Source: Melastoma dodecandrum
Taxonomy: Eukaryota > Streptophyta > Magnoliopsida > Myrtales > Melastomataceae
DNA: 64,000 nt
Assembly: GCA_029817715.1 (NCBI GenBank)
Contig: JARUPY010000190.1
Span: 2,852,001-2,916,000, forward strand
Direction of reading: 5' to 3'
This document shows, one piece after another, positions 23,515-36,235 of this stretch. A program made the position numbers and the translations under genes. Below the pieces are notes generated by a model. That model did not search any database, was not told where the DNA came from, and worked only from the letters and a program-made list of their open reading frames with translations. The first letter of the stretch is position 1. Each line of letters opens with the position of its first letter.

Positions 23515-24279
23515 TTAGTAATGGCAATAAAACAGGGTTGATGCTGCAGCAACTAGCATGGCGACTGCAGGAGAAATGGCGTAGGATGGTTTTGCATCAG
23601 ATGTCGGGGTCACGTTTGAGCGGCTGCCTGTGGTGGAAGTTGGTGTAGATGTAGCGGTTGACGTTGAAGGGGGTGTAATGGTGGGTGTGGCACTGGATTC
23701 TGGTGGAAGGGACGGGGACTCTGCTTCGGGTACCGAAGATCCTGCCGGGGAAGACGTCGGAGATGCGACTGGAGCAGAGGAGCCTGGACCTGCCAATTTG
23801 TAGCATGGGGAACACTCAGATCAGATATCCTTTTAGTGATATGATACGAGACACGGCCGAATTCTATGTGTGTGACGTAAATAAAAACGTTACATACCTG
23901 GAGCAGGTGCGGTTGCGGGTGCATTGGCGGCAGCCTTGCACTGGAGGGGCACGCCAGGCATGTTACAAGCGCGAGGGAGGGAGATGGCGAGGGTCCTGTT
24001 GATGGGTATCTGGAAAGGGACGCTACCCGTGACGAGCAGGCACGCGCAACCTAGTCCGCCATTGGTGAGGTTCCTAAGGGACGTGCAGCAGTCAGAGGTG
24101 GGCGTGAGGGTCCCGTTGGAGCTGCTGTTGGTGACGAAGTTCATGCAAGGCATGAAGCTCGAGATCATCGCCGGCGTACATGCCGGAGGAGTCGTGGTCG
24201 GGATCTGGCCGCGTACGGGAGCCGCGACGGCCACAATCGCGACAGCCAGGGACACTAGGAACATGCATCTGGGGTTCAT
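23515..24279 (-). CDS. GPI-anchored non-specific lipid-transfer protein
   Basis: LTPG-type protein, expected at the outer face of the plasma membrane or cell wall and involved in lipid export or cuticle functions in relatives. Two exons (24279-23898, 23789-23515) encode 218 residues. A signal peptide (FLVSLAVAIVAVAAPVRG) covers about residues 1-24. The eight-cysteine motif follows: CTPAMISSFMPC, then DCC, GCAC, RAC and LQC. After it comes a low-complexity Pro/Ser/Thr stretch (about 130-195) and a hydrophobic C-terminus (AVAMLVAAASTLF) that fits a GPI-anchor signal. The intron, after the 8-Cys domain and just before the Ser/Pro-rich tail, is a usual place in this family. No lesion seen. Confidence 0.9.
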
Positions 24280-26245
24280 CTTTCTCTGTGTCGAATGTTT
24301 TTAGTTATGTAGGCTTGTGGTAGGGTGTGATGTGAATGGAATCACGTGGTTTATATAAGATGAAGGTTTTGAGAAATGATGATTTGGAGTTGGGGAAGAT
24401 CAACTATTTCGACCCACTCCTCGCATAATTTAGATTATTTTCGATCCGATTGCTGGACAAGAGTTTTGGGGAGGATATATTTAGGTGAACGCTCGTCCTT
24501 GACTTTTAGGCTTATAACTAAAATGATGGTGACATGTTGATCAAGTCGAATCGATTCCGACTCAGAGTAAGGAATGTTGGGATGCCTAAACAATAGAAAT
24601 ACTCCCCATCTTCTTGCAACATCCCAAGGTTGTCAGATGTATTGTGTTTTGTGGTGTATTATTGTATTGTAGAAGGAGCTACCGCCGGCAGCTCGCGTCC
24701 TTCGTCGGGTCACAGCCATGGTGCCTGTAGCATCCACACTCAACCCGTCAGCCGGCACATCGGTGCGACAAACTTCCCTCAACCGGGGGCACCATAATCT
24801 TGGAGAATCAAACCCATCACTTAAATATACCAATTCATCTTGTTATGCATTCGACGGCCGGTTCTCCATCGGGCCGGGACACAGGGATCCCCAGGCACGA
24901 CAGTTTACTTGACCCTGGGATCCAAGAACACCCCATCGACCGACTCGAGCGGCTCCTCCGCCATCCAATGCTCCCTCTCGGAGTTCTTCATGCTCATGTC
25001 GGTCGCGTCCAACCCTACAACATAAAAAATAACCATTCGTATTTTGTTAATGGGCCACCTTGCATAATTTTCATAACCAGGCCCGATAGATGAAGCCCAA
25101 TAAAACGCGAAAAATAAGGCCCACGAATTCGCTCAACTTAACTAGCAAACCATAATCTGAATTTTCAGACAAATCATGGTATTTGAGTTGTTGAGTTTTG
25201 TAAAACGAGAACATTCTAGATTGGTCGGCAAATCCTTACTGAGGCTTGTTACCTGATAACTGTTTTCCATAAAACATAAAGCTTCAAAATTTTCTAAATA
25301 GTTCGAGAAATTGTTAATAGAAAATTCGTTTTACAGAAAAAGCTCGCTGTTAAACAGCGAACTCCTAACTAGATTTTGAAGCTAGTTGTTCCTAACATCG
25401 AATTAGGTGCATTATATGATTTTTGTTCTAAGGGAAGGGAACTGGTTGTTTGCAAACCACGAGTTCTTTACAAATGGAATTCGATGTTTGCAAACAACGA
25501 TTTCTCTAACCTTATACTAAGAAAGAATTTTAAAAGTTAACGTCTTATCGAACAAAATATTCCCATCGAGTGGCTAACGAGACCATAAATCTTTCCCAAC
25601 GGTTCAAACTTGTGCTAAAATGTGGGTTTGAATCCAAGCAACTTTTATGCCTCATGTTAGTGGGGAACATAATTATTTTGGTGTGTCCCCCATTGCAATT
25701 TATTTCAAGATTAATAATACTAATACTACAAAAATGGGGCCTCCTGTTTGGAATAATTCTTCTTGATAGGACCCAAAAATTAGAAAAAGGTAAAGAGCAC
25801 TCGAAAACGAGGTAGAAATGATTGGAATCCTTTTCTTCTTTTCATGGGGACACTCTCATCCGGATAGGATGATTGGATATGTTCATTGTCTAGTTCTCTT
25901 AAACTAAGATCTAATGTGAAGAAACCTTTACCTAACTTACCATGTTTTATATCGAATTAATGAATGGACAATGTTAAAAAATGTGCACGTGACTTGTTTT
26001 ATGGTATTTATAAAAAAGGTTTGGTTCATATAGTTCCACGTCAAATCCTTTTTTAAAAGAGGTTTCGAATTTAAATCTTACTTTATGAGAAAAAAATTAG
26101 TGTAAATAATTTCGGGTAATTTTTTTTATGCCAAAACTTTTTAAAATAAAAAATTATACACAACCGGCCTAAGTTTTTAATATCCTCTAAACATTCGAAA
26201 TTATAGAAGCAACAGTTAATTAAACCAGACTATTTGATGAGAAAT
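24280..26245. other. Gene-poor spacer with a GC-richer island
   Basis: Promoter side of the LTP gene, then no identifiable gene. 24640-25025 is GC-richer. On the minus strand it has a good acceptor (polypyrimidine then GTTGTAG) followed by an open stretch of some 35 codons (LDATDMSMKNSEREHW...), which may be a piece of an old exon. I do not recognise it. 25030-26245 is AT-rich. Confidence 0.4.
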
Positions 26246-26249
26246 CAAT

Positions 26250-27490
26250 AGCTCGGGGTCGCACCGATAGTTACAATTAGCAGACAAGTATTGGCACAAT
26301 ACTAACAGCATACTTATCGGAATATATGTAATGTGGACTTTCTCCGCCAAACACTTCACTATGTGTCAAACACATCTCGGATAAAATTAAGATGTGCATC
26401 AATGTGCTTATTTCGCTCGTGATACATCTTATTCTCTGATAGATGAATGACGCCCTTATGATCACAATTACTACTAGTTGCCTCTGATCAAATTCCAGAT
26501 CACTTACCAGATCCCTCGTCCACAACACTTCTTTTACTGTCTCAGTAGTTGCCATATATTTTGCCTTTGTTGTACAAATCAACAATATGTTGCATTGTAG
26601 CTTTTCCAGCTAATCGAAACGTAACCAGTGATTGATCTTCTTTTATATAAATCACCTGCGAAATCTGAATCCACAAAACCTAATGTTAAACAAGAACTTG
26701 CTCTGAACATAAGCCCCACATTCACAGAAAATCTCAAATATCTGAGAATCCACTTTACTGCTTTCTGGTAAGCTTTATTGAATTAGTCATAAATCTATAA
26801 CCACATTCACAACGTGTGCGATGTCAGGCCTAGTGCAAATTATGTCATACATAACATTACCAATGCCACTAGCATATAAAACACGCTCCATATATGAACA
26901 TGGCGTACCTTTGTCAATGACCTCACTACAACATGCGTCTTATCCACCGTACTGACTCCAGTCACTCGACATTTTGAGTTGTTTCCAATTTAGACCTTAC
27001 CTGAACCAACTCCAAGTGAGCCGAGAAATATTTTTCTTTTTTTGTCATGTGATAAGTGCATCCAAAATCAAGAATCTTCTCATACATGTAAAGTTGATTA
27101 TGGCCGCAAAATCATTGTCGTCGCCATCTGTTGAGCTCGTTATCGTGACTTCGACTATGTTCCCTTTTGATGACAAACCTTCATCCGATTTCTTCTTTTC
27201 CTTGCAATCGACCCTTATTGCCACACATTCCAACAACTTTTTCCATGAGACTTCCCACGCTTCTTTGCCTTCCTACAAGACCCTTACCACCGCGTTGATG
27301 GTTCTCGCCTCTCTCGTCAACTGCAATTTTTTTGTTTCACTCTTGCGAACATTTTCGCGGAGAATTAGGCCTCTTACCTCACTGAACACCAAATTATTGT
27401 TCTCAGCCCAAAAACGATAGCCTCCCAACTTTTCGATAAACTCAACAACAAAATCGCAACTCACCTGAAATTTGCATCTCCACATAATTC
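26250..27490 (-). mobile_element. Decayed Ty1/copia element
   Basis: On the minus strand the remains run in normal copia order: gag end with FSEVRGLILREN (27273-27485), protease or pre-integrase region reading DFGCTYHMTKKEKYF after a frameshift (around 27000-27060), RT end with VMYDIICTRPDIAH (about 26850), and RNase H with KAKYMATTETVKEVLW (around 26550). Integrase and the RT palm appear deleted. Many stops and shifts; no LTRs found. Confidence 0.7.
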
Positions 27491-29405
27491 AAATAATCAA
27501 TCAATAAGCGAACTAAGGCAACCACTTACCAGGCCACCCTCTAACAACTTCTAAGTATATAGATTTTACATCATGAAAAAACTTATTCACAGCCAAAGAC
27601 TTCCCATAAGTGATGGACAAAGTTTGCATTAAGTTGTACGAGGTCTTCTCGTTCCTATATGCATAGGCCCACGTATCGAGTCCACAGCAGCCTAATCGTG
27701 TTCATGACTTTGGTATCCACGGTTCCCATAGTTACTTCTTCATATCTACTAATTTCTGCCCCTCAAGTTTCAAACGGTAGATTATCGTGACAATCACTCA
27801 CGAAGTACCCCCATCACAAATATAATCCCCATATGTGTCGTAATCTAACCCATTTATCTATCTTGAGTTGTCCGGATATTATCCAAAAAGGACGGCACGA
27901 AGATTTATCCAGCGTCTCAAAACACATACACGAGACGCGAACGAACGTACCCACGACAGCGGCGCGGCCGATCAACCGATTGGTAGGGTTCGCAATCGAC
28001 GGGTCCATGCGGGGCGCGCTAACTTAAATGGCTTACCTACGTCCATTTATGATCATTTTTTTACTTTGTTTTTTCGCTTTGGTTGGGAGTCGCTTTCCAA
28101 GTTCCATTATCGTGAGTGAACGAAGTAGACACGACTTTCACGTAATTTCCACTTCATCTAAATTAAAAAAAAAAGGGTCGTCCCCACACCACTTATTTCG
28201 ATCACCTTTATAAATAATTTCATAAAAATCAAACTCATTGCGGTTCAGTTTGTCTTCATCGTAACTTGCATTATTGTCTTCTTTCTCCCCCCCTACAAAC
28301 GTCCAGAGAGAACCAATGATGTAAGAATCAGGGACGAAAATCAGTATTATTGACTTTGCACGACGGTAAATAATGATCGTCCTTCGAGTAAAAAGAAGTG
28401 TCCGAGTCCGCACGATAAAAAACGACTTCGAGGAAGAGGGCTTGGGGATTGATTTGACTGAAGGGAGAGTGGTGTTTGATATAGACGTGTGTGAGGAATT
28501 TTTCACATTACGTGTAATGGAAGAGACAAACGGGGGGACCATGTTTAGAAGGGCATGGACCGACCCTAAAACCCTAAAACCACAATCTCACGTTCCAAAT
28601 TTGTCCTTCACATCTAATATTTAGAGTTAGAGTAGCGCCGAATTCAACTAGACAAGAAACAACTCGATAATGTCGTACATTTTTCTATTTACTTTTTTGA
28701 CCCGAATTAATATTTAAACTGACGCCGAGTCCAAGTATTATGATAGACGGGAATTAAATTTACGATCGAGCGACTCATTCTCGTAGACTCGATTTTAGCT
28801 AGTCTTTCGTAAATTAAATTTTTTCTTCTGCATCAATATTAATGATAGAATGATTCGTTGGATGAGCCAGTCGTATTTTCTTTTCCGGGGTCAACCAAAT
28901 TTTACCGTAAAAACCAATTAAAAATAAGAGTAGTTTGCTTAACTTACGTAGAAAGTTTCTAAGTTTCCGACATGGCACTATCTTTCTAACATACTTAGCC
29001 ACTTACGATTTTTTGTCACCATTCGAGATAATGGGGTTAATTGTATCGCGTTAAAGTCAAAAGTTTGACGTGGAATGATAATCATACAAAAAGAGGACAA
29101 AAGATCAAAGAAATTAGACAAGTGAATCGGTCGAGATAATGCCGTATTCCCCCCCTTAAGAGTTTAGCTAGCAATTGAGAATTTCTTTTCGTAATTTCCA
29201 TGCAATTTCTTTTCGACCAACATCAAAACAAGAGAAGCAGAAGACAAAGAAAATTAATCACCCGTCGTTTTCCTATCAATCCCATCGTGTCGAATCGTGG
29301 AGGTTTCGTCTAAATTCAAAGAAAGGAAAAATGGGAATCAACATCAACATCGATTAGAAAAAGATTAACAATGTAAGATTAGTCGTACAATAAATAAAAT
29401 AAATA
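27491..29405. other. No recognisable gene
   Basis: Short frames only. Part of 27500-27800 may be more of the decayed copia gag. An A/T-rich stretch precedes the next element. Confidence 0.4.
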
Positions 29406-29410
29406 TATAT

Positions 29411-30589
29411 TATTGGCGTACGCGAAATTCCTCGGTGAGCCGAACCTAATTTGATTCTTGAAAATAATAAAAAATAAGGAGACAAAGAATTTACGTGGTT
29501 CGGTCAATCGACCTATTTATGGACAGAAAAAAATTCACTATAACAATGGAGTACCTCGTCAACTGTGAGAACACTTCTCTCATTCCCCGAAGCTCTGGTA
29601 TGAAGCGCAGTGAATATAATAGCAACATTATGTGGATCTCCTTATTTGATCTTGTCGCCGATTATTTCCAAATCCAAAGATGCACATAACCAATTATCTA
29701 TGTAGGATTTAACGGATATACCTTACGTCATTCTGAACATGAAGAATTTTTGTCTGAGAAAAAATTTGTTGCTCAGAGTCCTTGTCATGTACAGACTCTC
29801 CAGTCTAGTTCAAAGCCCGGCTGCTGTCGACTCCTTGAGCACGTTCGTCAGAACCTCGTTGGACAGACACAGTTGAACCGCTAAAAATGCTCTACCATCT
29901 ATCTCCTCCCAGTTGTCAGAAATCAACTTCGAAGCGCTATTCGACTGATCTGCAAGAGCTTTCTCCAATCCACTCTGTACCAGTGGCGCCCTCATCTTGA
30001 CTTGCCACAAGTCGAAATTCGTGCTTCCATCCAACTTCTTAATCTCGAACTTGCCATCGGCCATGGATCTCGATTATACACAACCGAGCTCTGATACCAA
30101 TTGTTGGCGCACGCGGAAGCCCTCTGAAGTGAGTCGAATCGGATCCGATTCTTGATCGGAAGTTAATGAAAAGTAAGGAGACAAAGAATTTACGTGGTTC
30201 GATCAATCGACCTACATTTACGGTCGGAAAAAAGATTTCACTATTACAATAGAGTATAAACTTAGGTTGAGACCCTCTCTAACCACCTCGACCTACCCGA
30301 GTACAATATCCCGCTTCTCAGTAAGAAACAACCCCAAAGTGTTTCCCGTTTTTCGTGTATCCCTCTTCTACACTAAGGATTTGTTCTCTATTGTCTCTTT
30401 ATCTCTTGTTTCGTATGACACATATTTATAGAATAAATACCCCACACATGTCAGAAATAAATATATTATGAGATATAATATAATATCATTCAATATATTT
30501 CCCTAAAGAGATATATTTTCTCCTCGTATATTTCACGAGCGAATAATATATTCTTTAAATTGTAATATATTTGGATCACAATCTTAACA
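29411..30589 (-). mobile_element. Internally deleted Ty1/copia element
   Basis: The right LTR (30102-30589, TGTT...AACA on the plus strand, 488 bp) is followed on the minus strand by the primer site TGGTATCAGAGCTC (about 30099-30086) and a gag start. The left copy of the LTR begins at 29411 and is recognisable for about 140 bp (AAGGAGACAAAGAATTTACGTGGTTCG occurs in both). TATAT flanks both ends (29406-29410, 30590-30594), though the region is AT-rich. Everything after the gag N-terminal part is missing. Confidence 0.75.
29810..30064 (-). pseudogene. Copia gag N-terminal fragment
   Basis: 85 codons starting MADGKFEIKKLDGSTNFDLW, the usual copia gag opening (Phe/Leu-x-G-x-N-F-x-x-W). The frame ends at a stop where relatives have Trp, but gag homology continues for about 40 more codons (TRLESLYMTRTLSNK, LRQKFFMFRM) before it is lost. 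Confidence 0.8.
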
Positions 30590-30606
30590 TATATATGTAT
30601 ATATAC

Positions 30607-31330
30607 CGTAGTTGTTAAAGCGCAAAGCGCAAAAAAAGCGCAAAGTGCAAAGTACAAAGCGCGCTTTTGACATATAGGCATCAATGTTAATCTCTTTTCG
30701 AAGATTTGTTCGATGAATCCATTTCTAATATCAGTCTCGACAAACAGCACAAGATTTGATCAGAAATAAAAGAAATCGAAACCCACGTATATTTGAAAAG
30801 AGACAAACTGAGCTGGGAGTATGTTCTACCTAAGTATGTTCAACCTTAGAAATTAACCCCAACATAAATCAACCCCACAGAAATCAAAACGCCAACCCAC
30901 GGAAATCAACTCCACATAAATCAAAACCCGCGTACGCAAGAGATAAGAAATTAGAAATCACAGTAAGAGAGGGAGGGTTTGGGTCGGGGTCCGACGGGGG
31001 GATGGGGTCCGGCGGGGTGACGGGGTCCACGAGGCAACGGGAAGGAAGGCTTCTGAGAGGGATGGCTTCTGGAAGGGAGGGAGGGAGGTTTTCCGTCTGG
31101 CGTTGGGAGGGAGTGCTTCAGACAGAAAAAAAGGAAAAATAGGATTTAGTATAGGGACCATTACGCCTTTGTCGCTTCGGCTGCACTTTGCGCCTCGCGC
31201 TTAAAGCCAGAAGCGTCTCCTAAACGCGCGCTTCATGCGGGCCGCTTCAAAGAGCTTGGGAGCGAAGCGCCGGAGATGCGCGTCGCAGCGCTTTATGCTT
31301 TAATCGCGCTTAAAGCTTTTGACAATAGTG
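30607..31330. mobile_element. Non-autonomous hAT-like element with perfect 8-bp TSD
   Basis: Flanked by ATATATAC at 30599-30606 and 31331-31338. Ends are inverted: CGTAGTTGTTAAAGCGC at the left, and GCTTTTGACAATAGTG (read inverted, CACTATTGTCAAAAGC) at the right. Next to the ends are clusters of short GCGC/GCGCAAAG words in opposite orientations (30618-30665 and 31170-31320). 724 bp, no transposase. It lies 17 bp from the right end of the copia element. Confidence 0.8.
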
Positions 31331-31338
31331 ATATATAC

Positions 31339-33890
31339 GCACACGTTAGGGGACCCAAGAGAGAGTCATATCACATGAATGAGGCGCCATTATTTGGAGA
31401 TGACATGTCGGCTTTTTTTCCCTCCCTTGCTATCACGCGTGATGCGACGAGAGAGACGCATATAAATCGTATCGACATTTAAGTCAATAATTATCATTGT
31501 GCCTCCTCCCTCCCTCCCAAATCGACACGAACATCTTACGTGGCAATACGATCGAAGAATAATTGCTGTCTAATTATCGTTTTGTAATACATGAACCTAA
31601 GATAACTACAAGAGGCACGTGGCATCATTGTCGCGATGACATCATTTGGGAAAGACGACGACGATAATTGAAGAAATGGAAAAGCTCGAGGAAAACGACC
31701 CGACTCTTTCATTTCTACACAAGAGAGGGAGGAAGTGGGGACACCACAAATAAATGGACAACTTATCAGGTGAATGAGATTAAATCTTTTGTGATCTCGG
31801 GGAAACACGTTATCTTAGATTATCTCGTAACCTGAACGATTCTTACTTTGTTGCTTAAACCAACACCGCGACATAAAACGGGATAAGAGATCGACAGACA
31901 AGAAGGAGAGGAGGATTGCTTCCTACTGAATGACCGCAAGTTTGGACGAATCAATGCTATCTTAAGATGAGGATAGTATAGAGTATAGAGTATAGTATAG
32001 TTTTCTTTTTTTATATCAGAAGAGGATAAGAATCGTGTGAAACTCGTAGAAGGTGTGGATCGTGTCAAGGGGACAGGAGCCCCACTCGTGAACCATGCAT
32101 GCACTGCCCACCCCAACTCTCTTTATATTCTTGTGGAGATTTTCTTTGTATTCTTGGAAGTTTAGGGTTTGGAATTGGAGCACTCGAATATTATTCCGAT
32201 TAGGAATTTGACCGTAAATTTCTTAAGGGGTCTATGTTGCAATTAATGATTACATTACGAGTCCAATATTACACATTTATCTTTTTATTTTTATTTAAAT
32301 TTTATATTAAGAGCTGAATGAAACCTAAAAAAACTCTCAAAGTGTGTTTGTTTGGGAAATGAATTTGTTGAAAATGATAATATATAGTATGTCACACTTT
32401 CACAAAACAGTTCGAGCTTTTAGGACAGTTGGCGTTATCTGCTATACAACGATGATATCAGAGTCAGATTCGTTCCGTCGGATAAAGATTCCGAACGAGG
32501 ACGTCCGATCTTCAGATAAAGATCCGATGTGAGATTACGAGAAGGTGTTGCGATAGTTACACACTGAATAGAAAAAGTCTGGACTAACCCCTTAAATAGA
32601 ATTGGAACATTTCACCAAATTATTAACTTTTAAGTTTAAGGAAATCCGATGACAAGATTTGTAACATAACTAATTTAAGTCTGATGCCCCGCACTAACTA
32701 AGAAAACCCTCGTCAAAAGAGTTAGGTCCGGCCCCCATCACTCCCGTTGTGAAAAGACCAAAACAACCCTACTTCCTCCCCTTAACTCTTGTCCGAACTT
32801 GGGATTTTGTCCTGTCAAAGTCTTTTTTTTTCCCCTTAATTATTCCCATCAGTTTGTGTGTGTCCCACTCCTTTCATCTCAATCCTTTTATCAAAATATT
32901 TAACAAGTGCTTATGATGAGTTTTGAGTTTCCTCGCTCGGTCCTTTTTTTCAACTCGAAATTATTACCATCATTTCTTTTTATTATCTTGTCAAATGATT
33001 CAATTAATTAATTGATTGATTTTGGAAAAAAAACATTAGAGAAATTTCCCCATCATGCGAAATAAATCTCCAGCAAACAGAGCATTAGGCCCAAGTTATA
33101 ATAAGAACTCGCTCTCTCTCTCTCCAGCAAACAGGCAACGGCAGAAGGCAGGGAAGAAGGTGAATCTCTCCCCCTCCCCCGATAAATCAATATCGATCAG
33201 CCATTTTTCTTCTGGGTTTTGCCCGCATCATACTATGTAGTAGACCCAGGACCCAACCCCACCTCTGTTTTTGGCAACAGTAGGATTAGCAGCAGCAGAA
33301 GGAGCAGGCGCAGGGGAGAAGGAGTTGGGGTTATTGGAACTTGTGATTGCAGCTGAGTGGAGTTGCGGGGAGGAAGAGGAAAGGGGATTTTGCTTGATTT
33401 GGTTAAAAATCAGTGGAGTGGTTTTTGTGAGTAGTGGGTTTTTTTTTTTTTTCCTCTCTCTTGTTTTCTTTCCTCCGCTGATTCTCATGCGCATGGCGCA
33501 ATAAAAGCCTCCGTGGAGAAACCCCCATCACCCCCGGCACTCGATTGATTTTCGGGTCCTTGTCCCTCCTGGGTGATCTAAGGGTGGTTTGGGTTTGGTG
33601 GGTTGGAAGAGATATGGAGGTTGATGAGATATAGGAGGGGGTTCGGATATATTGAGAAACTTTTTGGGGTTGGGTTTTCTTTCGGGATTCTTATCGCGGG
33701 ATTTCAGGTGGTTCCGAGAATGGGGGTCGTTTTGATTTTCGAGTGTTGATGTGGGAGAGAAAGACGAAGGAGATCGTTTATCTGGTTTTGTTTTATCTCT
33801 CTTGCGGAGAACTTCCCTCGTGACGCATAAGAAGAAACAGACAGTCGAAAAAACCGTCCCCACACCTGTTCGACGATTTTACCTTTGATC
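31339..33890. other. No gene in first part; FLZ promoter and leader in last part
   Basis: 31339-33000 has no recognisable gene. From about 33240 the sequence is richer in G and in pyrimidine runs and is probably promoter and 5' UTR of the FLZ gene. Confidence 0.4.
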
Positions 33891-33892
33891 CA

Positions 33893-33940
33893 ATGCATGG
33901 CGATCCCGCCGTGATCAAAGATTGGATCTTTCCCTGGTGA
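33893..33940 (+). promoter_or_regulatory. Overlapping upstream ORFs in FLZ leader
   Basis: Two ATGs in different frames, four bases apart (33893 and 33897), open uORFs of 15 and 5 codons before their stops. They lie about 200 bp before the FLZ start. A GT donor overlaps the longer uORF's stop (CCCTG/GTGATTG) and a CTTCTGCAG acceptor is near 34053, so a 5' UTR intron is likely. Confidence 0.4.
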
Positions 33941-34097
33941 TTGTCTCTCCTGTTTTTTTCTCCTGGGATCTTCTTCCTCCGCTGTTGTTTCTTGCTATGT
34001 TTTTTTTTTGGGTGTCTGATTGGAGTTTGTGATTTCTGTTTGTTTGCTTCTGCAGAAGTTTGAGATTCTACCGAGATTGTAGAGGAAACTCTTTTTG

Positions 34098-35053
34098 ATG
34101 GCTGTGAACGGATTGCACGTCCAGCACAGAGGAGGGGGCGGCGGCGGCAGCAAAGCGTCGTTCTTTGGCTTGCCGAAGCTGTTCACTAGCTTCACTACCA
34201 TGAAGGCGACCTCTGAGAACGATTCGGTCATAAGCCCGAAGTCCATTCTCGATGGGAAACCATTCTCCACTCGCCGGAACTCTTTCTTGTCTGACTCTAA
34301 CAGTATCTCCCCTGTGACCCCGGATTCAAAGAGGGTGGTCATAGCCCTGGGAAGTAGTTCAACAGGGCTTGGTATTGCCAATGTTCTTCAGGACGAGGTA
34401 TCGTCAGCAAAACTGGAGCCCCGACCTGCCTTGTTCGGTTCCAAGTTGAAGATCCAAATCACCCCTCTGACCAACAACAGCTCTGAAAAACCAAGCCCAA
34501 GATCCCCATCCGATTTCGGCATCAAGACCAAGAATTCCAACCCCGTTGGCAATAACTCGGAGATCCCATCTCCTATCCCTGACTGCGCCACCCCTGGTGC
34601 AGTGCCCTTCAGCAGATGCCTTTCCCCCAGGGAGATGGAAATGTCGGAGGACTACACATGCATCATCTCCCATGGGCCCAACCCGAAGACCACCCACATC
34701 TACTACGACTGCATCCTGGAGAGCTGCTGCGACAGCATCACTGAGTTCTCCGCCCCCTCGTCCCCGGAAACCAGAATTTTCCAGGATAATGGCCATCGGA
34801 CGAAGAATTTCCTTAGCTTCTGTGATGGCTGCAACAAGAGTCTGGAGGAGAATGACATCTACATGTACAGGTATGATAAACTACTGTTAATGGGGTTAAT
34901 CCTCCTTGAATTGGGTCCTCGAATATCATTTGTATTACTTCTTATTTTTGCTCCCTTTTGGAAATCAACAGGGGGGAGAAAGCATTCTGCAGTTGTGAGT
35001 GCAGGCTCAGGGAGATCCTCATGGAGGAGAGACTGGAGAAACTGAAATCATGA
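34098..35053 (+). CDS. FLZ (FCS-like zinc finger, DUF581) protein
   Basis: A plant-specific adaptor; FLZ proteins bind the SnRK1 kinase through their zinc finger and take part in sugar and stress signalling. Two exons (34098-34870, 34972-35053) encode 284 residues. The FLZ domain is at about 237-284: NFLSFCDGCNKSLEENDIYMY in exon 1, then RGEKAFCSCECRLREI in exon 2, with CDGC and CSCEC as the metal-binding cysteines. The intron splitting the domain right after the MYR codon is typical. The N-terminal part is Ser/Pro-rich and disordered-looking, with a Gly run near residues 12-17. No lesion seen. Confidence 0.93.
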
Positions 35054-36235
35054 GTTTGCTTTTGTCTTTTCATGATTCTAGCAGTCATATTAGCATAGAA
35101 TCTAGCACCATCTCATATTATTAATCCTTCCTGGGTAGTTTTCTCTTCTTTTCTTTTCCTTTTGGGCATAAATTGGAGGAGTTTCCTAGAGTTTGAGTTG
35201 GGAATACATAAAAAAAAAAATGGGTTGTTTTGAAGGAGTTCCTGTCAAAATTTGTCCCTCACATCCCCTTGGATCTGTTGTCCTAATTTTGGTTGTAATA
35301 TTTTCATTTGATCAATGGAAGGGAGTGACTTCGTTTTCAACTACCGGGGAAAATTGCATCAATCCCCAGTCCATTAATCAGTTTAACAGATGCAATAATG
35401 TGAGGTTTTTTCCTCTTTTCTTGAGGTTTTCTGCAGCACTACAAGACAGATGACATAATGAGGGGGTTGCAGATTCTTCTTTTGGACACTGCTTGCAGTT
35501 TTGTCCTAACCCGCCTTTTCAATACATTGAATTTCATTTCCATCTCATCTAAAATCTTTTAATTGAGGCAAACGAGCAATCATTGAAGCTCCAAGGGTGG
35601 TGTGGATTAAACAAATGAAGATTTGTACATGGGTGCTTTTCCATTGTTTAAAAAATTGATTTTATATTTTTTTATTCCACATCTGATAAAACGGGTAAAG
35701 CAAACGATACTTAAAAAATAGTTACAATAAATAGTTCGGAGTTTGAAATGTATAACACTAACGTACACGAATTTTCATTCCATGCAAGAAGATAATTCGT
35801 TTCATGAAAGAAGATTTGTATAAATGTTATAAAATTAATTTATAAAAATGGATAAATAGTCAAAAGGGGATAGAAATCGATAAATATTCATAAACGTAAC
35901 ACATCTAACATTTGAAGAACACATGATCCTTTTTATTAAAACATGTCTTAATGGGTCTTAACGTGAAAAGCGAACACGACCCGAAACCATCGTGACACAA
36001 ACGTGTTTTAGTCGGACCCAAACACAACAAAAATTACATATCTTGTTCGTATCGTGTTATCATGTCTGTTCATATCGTTCAAAAGTTGCTTATGAGTTGG
36101 GTGTGCAATCAATGTTCTTGGGGGATGCCCCCACACTCTCCCTTATGTCATCCTCCCTATTATTAGACAGGGAGCATCTTTCTCTTAGGATATAAAACAG
36201 AAAAGAATTAATCTAATTGGCTCAATTATGAGTAC
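35054..36235. other. 3' side of FLZ and spacer, no gene seen
   Basis: FLZ 3' UTR then AT-rich sequence without recognisable coding content. Confidence 0.5.

Noticed and set aside
28138..28624. Overlapping open frames on both strands near 28.4 kb
   Set aside because: No family motif, signal peptide or splice context.
33228..33504. Ser/Pro-rich and Gly/Glu-rich frames before the FLZ gene
   Set aside because: Low-complexity sequence of the presumed leader; no domain.
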